Shown: positions 55,894 through 64,000 of the stretch, piece by piece | Numbering within the stretch: position 1 is the stretch's first letter | Layout: each line of letters begins with the position of its first letter | From: Euborellia annulipes | Lineage: Eukaryota; Arthropoda; Insecta; Dermaptera; Anisolabididae | Assembly: GCA_023213315.1 (NCBI GenBank) | Contig: JAKCPI010002778.1 | Span: 1-64,000 of the forward strand | Length of the DNA: 64,000 nucleotides | Direction of reading: 5' to 3' | The notes under the pieces: generated by a model | What the model was told of the DNA's origin: nothing | The model's input: the letters and a program-made list of their open reading frames with translations, nothing else | The model's database searches: none | Translations under genes and position numbers: made by a program

Positions 55894-56112
55894 GGCAAAT
55901 ATATCTTTTGATTTTATATTATTAATCTCATGAATATAGCCTATAGTAAAATATACTTAATTTGTTTTCTCATTTAAATTAAATAGGCTACCTATTTTTT
56001 AATGAATAATTTTTCTGATTAAAAAATATTATTTAGGTTGTCTGTTAAAGGCCAACTTAATAGTGAAATGTATTAATACAATTACGTAGTTGGAATTTTT
56101 TTTAAGAAATAT

Positions 56113-56285
56113 TTTTAATTCGTTTAAGGTATTTTTCGGCACCGGAGTCTATATAGAATTAGTCCCTATTTATTTCAATTGATTGGTATCCAATTCATTT
56201 TAAATAAATTTTTTCGTCTAGGACGGGATACAAACCCGCGACCCTTGGCACAAATGGCTAGCACGTTAACCAAGGCCCAAAGGCA
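56113..56285 (-). mobile_element. tRNA-derived SINE (head type 2)
   Basis: Minus strand: GGGCCTTGGTTAACGTGCTA, GGGTCGCGGGTTTGTATCCC, GAATTGGATACCAATC, AAATAAATAGGGACTAATTC, CCGGTGCCGAAAAATACCTT. Confidence 0.8.
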
Positions 56286-56669
56286 AAAATTAATTTATAT
56301 ACTATATATCGTGAATTTAATCTATATTAAATTGTTAGAAATATTTTTTATGTCTTTTGACCATATAGTCTTTAATCTAGTTAATATATTTTGATACAAA
56401 AAAACATTCTGACAGCACATTACGTAACTTTCTAATACTAAGAAAGAGTTGTGTTATACAGTCGGTGCCGCAAGTGCCTAATATACTCGAGAGTGGAGCC
56501 TTGAGCTTACTCAACCCAACAAATATTTTTAAAATAAATAAATTATTTTTTTTTTAATTCAACTGAAGGGGAATAACTACTTGTTGTTGTTTTTTTTGTA
56601 GATGGCCGTAAGGAATATCAATTTTAATTCTAAGGACTGTCGACCAAATATAAACAATTTTGCGTATTA

Positions 56670-56716
56670 TCCGTTTATATTTCGTTCCCATTTATATGAA
56701 ATCATCATCAGTACAA
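56670..56716 (-). ncRNA. Hammerhead-like motif, left arm
   Basis: Minus strand: CTGATGA, T, stem II GATTTC / GGGAAC (one mismatch, two G-U), GAA, ATAT, A17. Core is intact but stem I (TTGTA) has lost its partner. Confidence 0.5.
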
Positions 56717-56840
56717 TCAACAGATGTTTAGCAAATTGTTAATTAATTTTTATTGATTATAAAAATTGCATTAATGGAATGCTCAGCTATTTTGTCATAT
56801 TGGATGTGAGAAAAGTAACGATTTGCAAAACATCTGTTGA

Positions 56841-56886
56841 TTGTACTGAAGATGATTCCATATCACTGGGGTCTAAATATCTACAA
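56841..56886 (+). ncRNA. Hammerhead-like motif, right arm
   Basis: Stem I TTGTA / TACAA perfect; CTGAAGA; T; stem II GATTCC / GGGGTC (6 bp with two G-U); TAA for GAA; ATAT; C17 at 56881; AAAATAAA follows. One core change (G12 to T). Confidence 0.6.
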
Positions 56887-57191
56887 AATAAACGGTAATA
56901 CGCAGGAGTATTTATTTTTTGGCCGACGGTCTTTAGAATTAAAATTAAAATAAAAAAAGGAGATAAATACTTTTAAATCAACACTTCCGACGGGTATTTG
57001 CTTGCCTAACTTGCTCCAGCACTCGAGCACATCAGGCATTTGTGGTGTCGACTGTACGTTCAGTCAAATCATATTTTTATTTTTTTTTTTAATATTGTGA
57101 ATTCGTAGTGTAAAAAAAAGACTAGGTTTAAACGAAACCTGAATTTGAAAGGTTAGAAGAGGATAAGTAAGATTTTATTGGGACCTAGTTA

Positions 57192-57240
57192 CAGTGGCGT
57201 AGCGAGCTTAACCCGCACCCGGGGTACAATACGTTTTTAG
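57192..57240 (+). mobile_element. Solo hAT-like end
   Basis: CAGTGGCGTAGCGAGCTTAA, CCCGCACCCGGGG. The matching right end was not found, so this is one terminus of a decayed or truncated element. Confidence 0.45.
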
Positions 57241-57244
57241 CGCA

Positions 57245-57690
57245 CTACCATTTATTAATGAAGAATCTTTTTTTTTTTTTCAAGCATTTTATGAAAAATA
57301 TAATTTTTTTTAGTTATTTAACAATATCAATTAGTCTTCTAATAAAAATTTAACAAATTGTATTCTTCCTGTTTTGAACCAATAAATCATGTAATATCCT
57401 AATATACGTACATGAATATATTTTAATTTATACCTTCGGTAACCCTTTAGGAGAAATTAATGGAGGCATATTTCCATCAAGGGGACAGCATTTCATCGAT
57501 ATGGACATCTCTATGACCCAGCCACCTCTTTCCCTCCCTCTGGTCCATTAATAACGAGACTTCACTAAAAACATCATATCAAGTTTTAAAACCATTACGA
57601 TGTTTTTTTAAATAAAATTACTTCCATGGGAAAAATAATTCATTTGTTTATAATAAACCTTATTTAAAAAAATGCTTTTATTTTAATATT
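57245..57690. other. Unannotated stretch
   Basis: No gene or repeat family recognised. Confidence 0.3.
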
Positions 57691-58334
57691 AAAAAATCTC
57701 GTGTGATGGTCGCACAGCACAAAACTTTATCTTTCTTACCTTCGGTAATTGAAAGTTGTGTTCTGTGCTTGTCACACCAGATTTTTTGTGTCGACATATT
57801 TAGTTCCCGACGATATATAAAAAGTCAAAATGTAAAATTTAAATAAATGGGAAAATATTTAAATTTTGTTAGCAAGGCAATCATTTCCTCTTCCTATGAA
57901 GAACAAGAGTATAGTGTGCTTCAAACAATTTTGAAGGTAAAATGAAAATATACATTTTAAAGAGCATCTAAAAATTAATTAATTCTTGAATTTTAAACAA
58001 AATCGTTTAAGCGAATTTTGAGAAAATAGAAAAAAACTGAAAGAGTATACATTAGTAAAGTACTAGTACTTTTTGGCCGATTTTGTTCAAAAGTTTATTT
58101 CCACGCTCTAGCGGGGTGACAAACATAAATATAAAATTTCATCCTCGTAGCTTAATTCCTTGATGCTTTAAATCGACAAACAGACAGAGAGAGATGTTGC
58201 GGAAACCTTTTTTGGACTCAGGGAACCTCTAAACGTGTATGTCCATCAAAATCTCGACATCGGATTTTTGATATAAATCCAATAGGTCTTTTATATATAT
58301 AAGTTTACATATATATATATAGTTAATAGAAAGT
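57691..58334 (-). mobile_element. Family 1 repeat, near full length, minus strand
   Basis: Hairpin 57697-57785, TTTTTTGTGTCGACATATTT, core, CAAAATCTCGACATCGG, ends AGTTAATAGAAAGT. The (TG)n block is reduced to CAGACAGAGAGAGA. Confidence 0.85.
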
Positions 58335-58339
58335 CACCC

Positions 58340-59580
58340 CTTAAGATTTATTTTATTTATTAAAAATATTTTATATCTCAAATTACTATATGCTTGATGG
58401 ATTAAAACATGGACAGACACGCCTTTTGTTTACAAATAAATAGGCCTTTTTTATTGAATTCTACTTAGATAACAAGCATAAAATAAATGATAGAAAATTG
58501 AGTGAAATTTATGAAACTAACCATTTGAAAGGAAATCAATTTTAATAAAAAAAAAAAAAAAAAATAGAATTAATGTATGTAGTATTAAGAATCAAAATAA
58601 CTATAAAGATAATATATTAATCAGAAATTGTTATTAATGCCCTGTCTATAATGTCCATTTTCAAAAATAAATTATTTAAGAATCTTTATTTAGATTAATT
58701 GGATATACGCTAATACGCAATTGAAAGGTAAAAAAATAAACATAAATTCTTTGCCGGCATCCATTAAAGAATTAATATTTGAAAATTTGGCTGTCAAATG
58801 TATCAAGAGTCGCGGGAGCGACTCGTCGCCGAGCATGTGAAAAGCAAAAGAAAGCAAAGAAACTCTTAATACTACCATTTAGTTGACATTCCAATAGATT
58901 CCAATGGCCCATTGCATTTAGATGGACGAGTCGTCCCTAGACTATATTATCAAGAATGATTTTAAATCCTTAATAAAAGATAGGGACGTGAAAAAATTTT
59001 TTTGAGAAACTTTTCTCTTTCTGGGCGAATATCTCAAAAAGGTTTTAAGATATCGGAGCCAAATTTTTTTTATATTAAACTAGAATAAATAAGGATTATT
59101 TTGAGCACGAATTCAAAAAAAAATTCCAGTGCCAAAAAGAATGGCAGAGGCTCAAAGTTGAGATTTTGCCGATTTCGGAAGGTCAAAAGTTAGTCTCTTA
59201 TTTTTCCTTTTTTTTTTTTTTTTTTCTTTTTTTCTCTTTTTTTTTTTCATTCTTTTCTTCAATTTTCAAATTTTTAGACAAAGCTACAGGTTTCCCTGCT
59301 GGACCGATTAGGATGAAATTTAAAATACAAATAGATACTATCAAAAACCCGATAACTTTGATATAAAATTTCATTTTGGATCAAAAGTGACTTTTTGAGA
59401 GGTATTCAAAATTTCAAATTTGTCCTATCTTTAACATGGCGAAAAGACAATTCTAACTATTTTGCTCCCTGATGACGTCATCTAGGAACATATATATTAT
59501 TATTAGTAATTTTCATCCCTAATGGAACAAAAATTTTTTAGATAGATCCATTCAGATAGAAATAGATTAACGTGATAAGG
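58340..59580. other. Unannotated stretch with two GC palindromes
   Basis: GAGTCGC-GGGA-GCGACTC at 58807-58824 and GGACGAGTCGTCC at about 58924-58936. A T-rich tract at 59205-59250. No gene recognised. Confidence 0.4.
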
Positions 59581-59584
59581 AGTG

Positions 59585-60465
59585 CTACCAACATAAAATA
59601 AATAAAAAACCTAAAATTTTATAAAATTTAGGGAAATCCTATGTTTATCGTTTTGAATGGATACCAAACGATGTATTTACATTCTACCAACATAACAAAA
59701 ATAAAAAACCTAAAATTTTATAAAATTTGGTGAAATCCTATGTTTATCGCTTCGAATGGATACCAAACGATGTATTTACATTCTACCAACATAACAAAAA
59801 TAAAAAACCTAAAATTTTATAAAATTTGGTGAAATCCTATGTTTATCGTTTCGAATGGATACCAAACGATGTATTTACATTCTACCAACATAACAAAAAT
59901 AAAAAACCTAAAATTTTATAAAATTTGGGGAAATCCTATGTTTATTGTTTTGAATGGATACCAAACGATGTATTTACATTCTACCAACATAACAAAATAA
60001 AAAACCTAAAATTTTATAAAATTTGGTGAAATCCTATGTTTATCGTTTCGAATGGATACCAAACGATGTATTTACATTCTACCAACATAACAAAAATAAA
60101 AAACCTAAAATTTTATAAAATTTAGGGAAATCCTATGTTTATTGTTTTGAATGGATACCAAACGATGTATTTACATTCTACCAACATAACAAAAATAAAA
60201 ATCCTAAAATTTTATAAAATTTGGTGAAATCCTATGTTTATCGTTTCGAATAGATACCACACGATGTATTTACATCCTACCAACATAACAAAAATAAAAA
60301 TCCTAAAATTTTATAAAATTTGGTGAAATCCTATGTTTATCGTTTCGAATAGATACCACACGATGTATTTACATCCTACCAACATAACAAAAATAAAAAT
60401 CCTAAAATTTTATAAAATTTGGTGAAATCCTATGTTTCATTTCGAATGGATACCAAACGATGTAT
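59585..60465. repeat. Satellite array, about 99-bp unit, nine copies
   Basis: Unit: CTACCAACATAACAAAAATA, CCTAAAATTTTATAAAATTT, GGTGAAATCCTATGTTTATC, GTTTCGAATGGATACCAAAC, GATGTATTTACATT. Variants (Y/R at a few sites, TAGATACCACACG in the last units) look block-wise. The CGTTT..GGATACCAAACG palindrome is like the SINE central hairpin. Confidence 0.94.
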
Positions 60466-60580
60466 TTAATTTTTACTGTTTGCAATGCATATTAAAAGTT
60501 CTATTCATGGGATAACTTAATATTTAATAAACAAAAATTAATAAATAATATTTTCATGTAATATTTCACAAAAAGAAGTG

Positions 60581-60868
60581 AAATCTCAGCCAAAAAACAT
60601 CGGAGATGCAAAAAGGGGCGCCTCGTATTATTTTGTCCCAGCGTCGAGGTGAAATCAAAAAAATGCGCCTCGCTTTTCTGATTTATATAAAAGCGAGGAT
60701 ATATGAAACAAATAAAATTCTGTAGGGGTTTTATTTAAGTGAAAATATTTCCTCGCTTTTATATAAATCAGAAAAGCGAGGCGCATTTTTTTGATTTCAC
60801 CTCGACGCTGGGCAAAAATAATGCGAGGCGCCCCTTTTTGCATCTCCGATGTTTTTGGCTGAGATTTT
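60581..60868. mobile_element. High-identity foldback MITE
   Basis: Arms of about 118 bp (AAATCTCAGCCAAAAA..., 60581-60700; inverse 60749-60868), only about four or five differences by eye. Each arm includes GGGGCGCCTCG, GCGTCGAGGTGAAATC, GCGCCTCGCTTTTCTG and an inner CGCTTTT..AAAAGCG stem. Likely recent. Confidence 0.9.
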
Positions 60869-60871
60869 ATT

Positions 60872-60922
60872 AATCCGTATCAGGCTGGTGTTTCGGCTCC
60901 ATAACTAGGCCATCTTCACAGA
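60872..60922 (-). ncRNA. Hammerhead-like motif, left (decayed)
   Basis: Minus strand: GTGAAGA for CTGAAGA, T, GGC..GCC, GAA, ACACC, AGCCTG; then TTAATAAAAT. Confidence 0.4.
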
Positions 60923-61340
60923 CGTTTGGTGAGGATAAATGAAATTACAATATAAGCACTCAAGAGGAATATTATATTGTAATTAAAATTTCAAAAATTT
61001 TTGGCGAAAATAATTATTAATAAATTGAAAATATAAGATAAATCGTGAATTTCTTTCGCACTTTTTAATTCCAAATAATCAAAATTTTTAGGGATATTTC
61101 TGTCGTATCACACAACCATTCTCAGTCAATAAATTTAAAATTGGAAAACGTCACAAAATAAAATAAACCTGCTCGTCTCATCAGATTCAAAACTTGTTTC
61201 AAAAATATACATCAGCTCTTCTTTCACAACTCGTTTTATTTCTAAATAAACCTAGATATTTCGAATATTTGGAAATAAAAAATCAAAATTTATCTTTTAT
61301 TTTCAATTTATTATATTGTAATTTTATTTATTCTCGTCAA

Positions 61341-61390
61341 CCGGCTCTGATGATGTCCAAGATAAGAGATCGAAACGTTATCCTAGTATG
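61341..61390 (+). ncRNA. Hammerhead-like motif, right
   Basis: CTGATGA (61347-61353), T, weak stem II, GAA at 61372, ACGT, then TATCC; TTAATAAAAT follows. CCGGCT upstream matches AGCCTG of the left copy better than its own 3' side. Confidence 0.45.
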
Positions 61391-61409
61391 ACTTTAATAA
61401 AATAGATTT

Positions 61410-62170
61410 AAAGTTATTTTGTTTATTTTTTAATAGTGTATTTTTTTACTATAAATTTATTAATTAATCACTCAGATATTTCTAAAAGTTCTTAACTTAG
61501 TTAGTTAGCATAATGTCAAAACAAGTTCACTCTTCCTGTTTTCTAAGCTAATTTTTTACTCAATTGTTGTTCCATTAATAACTTAACTCTTCTATAATAA
61601 TAAACATGTAATCAAAACCTTTTCTAAAAACACTATCGAAATTTACGTTTAAACTCTATGACAAAATTATTTTCAAGAAAGTTTTATTAACTTGGTAGAA
61701 AATATTAAAACTTACTGTAAGTTGATAAAAACTACTGTATATTAAAAAAAAATAAAAGTAATAAATTTTTTTAGGTTTTGAGACTATTGACATACATAAC
61801 ACCTTAACACCCTTTTCAACAGAACGTTAATTTGTTATAAACGTGTTCGTAATCGATTGTGCCTGATGGTTAGTAGAGATTCAGGTCGTGTCCATCTTAA
61901 TTATAGTGATCTCCACAGAAATGCTATTTACGCATGCATGCCATATACATAAAGGGTAGTCGGTCGGTCACGTGTCTCACCTTTTCAAGAGCAAACGCAT
62001 CTTATTATGCTAAATCTCTATATAATAAACAAGTTGAAACAAAATTTTTCACCATAGTCCAACTAAAATTCGAAAACAAATGAAACCTTAATAATTTGTA
62101 AAAAAAAGAAAAAGTGATTTTTTTTTAGAAGAGTTGCCAGACTAAACAGTTGACAGAATACCACAAAAAT
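61410..62170. other. Unannotated stretch
   Basis: No repeat recognised. A minus-strand ATGCGTTTGCTCTTGAAAAG (62000-61981) is followed by a donor-like GTGAGA with CACGTG nearby; too little to call an exon. Confidence 0.3.
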
Positions 62171-62176
62171 CCCCTG

Positions 62177-62345
62177 GGCCGTAGCACAATGATAGAATAC
62201 TGACCTCTTGTGTTAGGGGTCAGAGGTTCCATTCCCGTCCCAAAATTATTTCAAATGAATTGGTTTGGAATAAATAGGGAAGTTGTTTAAATGCAGAAAA
62301 CAGAGACTCAGCAATCTCAAATAAATAAATGGCAACAGGCCACAA
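62177..62345 (+). mobile_element. tRNA-derived SINE (head type 2)
   Basis: GGGCCGTAGCACAATGATAG, AGGGGTCAGAGGTTCCATTC, CCGTCCC, AATGAATTGGTTTGGAATAA, then a tail remnant AAACAGAGACTCAGC. Confidence 0.75.
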
Positions 62346-62726
62346 AGAGAAATTAAGAAAAAAAATACAAAAAGTGAATTTAAATTCGTAAATAGAAAAA
62401 TATATAAAAATGAAATGAGAGAGTGAATGATTAGTAAATTTTATTTACATCAGTGTTGTCCAAATGCCACCCTGCACTTGGTCACTTTGACAAATCGCCG
62501 AGTTACAAAAAAATTTAAAAAAATATTATGAATTGTTTTTGTAAATTTTTTGTATTAAAAGTCCTTCAATCTTGGTCAGTGCTGTCGTTTTGGGCCCATT
62601 TGCCACAAAATAAAAATACAGCCCATGCACCTACGGCAATTCTCATATACATCTAATGGTATATGCAAATTTTATCATTTATTTTTCTATGAATCAGAAA
62701 GGCACCTATCTAAGCAACATTAACAG

Positions 62727-62777
62727 ATTATCGTCCGGAAGATGGGATTGATGTGATTCCGAAACGTCGACGATAAT
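62727..62777 (+). ncRNA. Near-complete Penelope-type hammerhead ribozyme motif
   Basis: Stem I ATTATCGTC / GACGATAAT, 9 bp perfect (62727-62735, 62769-62777); core CGGAAGA (62736-62742, U4 to G only); extra T; stem II GGGAT / ATTCC (one G-U) with loop TGATGTG; GAA 62761-62763; self-complementary ACGT 62764-62767; C17 at 62768 as predicted cleavage site. AAATAAAG follows stem I. The best single copy here for secondary structure. Confidence 0.72.
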
Positions 62778-62799
62778 TAAATAAAGTTTTTTTTATCAC

Positions 62800-63850
62800 T
62801 TGCCGGCTGCCTACATCTACCTAATCCCAATAAAACATTTTATACATTAATTTTAATTTATTTGCCTGCCTTAACTTCTTTCTTTAATTTAAATTAAAAA
62901 ATATAATTCTATATATTTTTTTTATGAAAAAATTTATTCAGTGACATAGATAGGAAAATTAAAAAAATAAAGGGGTCACAAAAATAAATTTTGTGAAACC
63001 CTAATCTATATAGTCAATTCATTTGGAAAGACTGACAAACTATATATATTCATAATCTAGTCGAAGATGTATAACTCATGACGCGATTTTAAATTCAAAT
63101 TTAACGATTATATTTTGGCCAAATTTGAAGGAAAAATCAAAAAGTAATTTCGAATATTGATTTACTTTTCTTCTTTAAGGGTTTACTCATATACACCTCA
63201 AAATGTTACATAATTCGTAGTCAAGATGTTTGCGTATCAATCGTCAGAACGAACGTCTATTAAAAAGAATAGTTAATGTTATGATGATGATTTCTTTGGT
63301 AGACAAATATCTTGAATGCGATTTATCGTTTCGCAGTCGGCATGAAGAAAAGGTGTCGTTATTTTAATAATATTTTTTTCCATATTTATAATTTAGAATC
63401 AAAATATTAAATCAAAACAATCTTATTTTTAAACTGTATCTTCAAAATATCAGGTCAATTTGGAAATTAATTTTTGTTTTTATCTTAAATCTTGCCGAAA
63501 ATACAGCCCTTATAAACTCAAAATTCCCAAATGGGAATTAGGCTTATTACTATTACTAAAATAGTTAAATTATACTTTGAGGTTTAAAGGAGGTTTAATT
63601 TGCCGCCTAGCATATAATGCCACTGGAAATAGTTATTTAATTAAGCTTTCAAATAATTATTTCTCTAAAATATACACGTTACGTTATTAAATAATAGATT
63701 AGTAGAATTTATAATTAAAAGTTAATGTGAATTAGAATTAGTAATTGATCCTAGATTAGATAAAAGTATAATTATATTATTAATATATTAATTTAGCATA
63801 TATATACCATGTGAGTGATAGGATCATATAAGCGTTTTCATAATTGTTTC
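62800..63850. other. Unannotated A+T-rich stretch
   Basis: No gene or repeat family recognised. Confidence 0.3.
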
Positions 63851-63851
63851 T

Positions 63852-63984
63852 AAAAAAAATCTGGTGTGACTGGCGCACAGCACACAACTTTCTCTTACCT
63901 TCGGTAATCGAAAGTTGTGTACTGTGCTTGTCACACCAGATTTTTTGTGTCGACATGTATTTAGTTCCCGGCAGTAGGGAATAT
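63852..63984 (-). mobile_element. Family 1 3' hairpin
   Basis: Excellent hairpin: AAATCTGGTGTGACTGGCGC, ACAGCACACAACTTTC ... GAAAGTTGTGTACTGTGC, TTGTCACACCAGATTT, then TGTGTCGACATGTATTTAGT and CCCGGCAGTAGGGAATA. The body stops at 63984 before a T-run. Confidence 0.85.
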
Positions 63985-64000
63985 TTTTTTTTTTTTTTTT

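Larger units (their letters stand above)
56458..57055. mobile_element. Foldback with divergent hammerhead motifs, about 600 bp
   Basis: Ends ACAGTCGGTGCCGCAAGTGC / inverse of ACAGTCGACACCACAAATGC, then TAATATACTCGAG; inner arms 56612-56740 and 56800-56950 with AATTTTAATTCTAA, TGCGTATTA and TACAATCAACAGATGTTT in inverted order. Hammerhead-like motifs lie in both inner arms. A T-run and a (TTG)n tract are near 56540-56600. Confidence 0.75.
60869..61405. mobile_element. Foldback with divergent hammerhead-like motifs
   Basis: Inverted order of AATGAAATTACAATATA (about 60938), AATAAATTGAAAATATAAGA (about 61019) and their counterparts at 61265-61330; hammerhead-like motifs at both outer edges, each followed outward by TTAATAAAAT. 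Confidence 0.65.

Overview
This window is gene-poor, strongly A+T-rich animal DNA, most likely from an arthropod. The organism is inferred from the mix of repeats: a jockey/I/R1-type LINE, hAT-type miniature elements with 8-bp target duplications, small Helitrons, tRNA- and 5S-derived SINEs, and Penelope-type hammerhead motifs. Nothing in it looks prokaryotic. There is no intact host protein gene, no convincing functional tRNA or rRNA gene and no CRISPR array. The only long open frame is the C-terminal part of a 5'-truncated LINE (5010-6083).

The sequence is largely layers of transposons. The commonest repeat, about 25 copies, is called family 1 below. It is a 0.65-1.0 kb element that starts ACTTTCTCTTACC, carries a (TG)n or (TCTG)n block near that end, and finishes in a roughly 90-bp near-perfect hairpin. 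It resembles Helentron-associated (HINE/DINE-type) elements. Three Helitrons, four good hAT-type elements and many SINEs sit inside or between family 1 copies, often with clean target duplications, so insertion order can be read. SINEs with at least four different heads (two tRNA-like, one class-II tRNA-like with a long variable arm, one 5S-like) share the same downstream hairpins and the tail motif TGGCCTnnGnTGCCGAAAAG.

The most interesting layer is a set of about 14 hammerhead-ribozyme-like motifs of the minimal type reported for Penelope-like retroelements. The layout is stem I, CTGAWGA, an extra T, stem II, GAA, a very short or self-complementary stem III (ACGT), C, stem I, usually followed by AATAAA. 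Ten of them form five divergent pairs inside foldback elements (6.7, 37.6, 50.4/51.2, 56.7/56.9 and 60.9/61.4 kb). One pair is bounded by a perfect 12-bp direct repeat, so the twin-ribozyme foldback itself behaves as a mobile unit. The motif at 62727-62777 has a perfect 9-bp stem I.

Region by region: 1-4.6 kb nested family 1 copies; 4.9-6.6 kb a hammerhead and the LINE; 6.7-8.6 kb foldbacks; 9.6-10.9 kb two hAT elements; 11.6-14.3 kb GC-rich islands; 16-25.5 kb family 1, SINEs and a Helitron; 25.6-31.7 kb foldback, SINEs and a nested family 1/5S-SINE/Helitron stack; 32.1-33.6 kb a roughly 114-bp minisatellite; 34.4-38.9 kb large foldbacks; 39-48 kb SINEs and hAT elements; 50-57 kb hammerhead foldbacks, family 1 and SINEs; 57.7-64 kb family 1, a 99-bp satellite and more hammerheads.

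A few weak signals may belong to a host gene on the minus strand with long introns: a possible untranslated first exon (54396-54547), a 41-nt exon with an ATG and good splice sites (36308-36348), and a CAG/GTAAGT ratchet-like site behind a pyrimidine tract (26827). These are hypotheses only.
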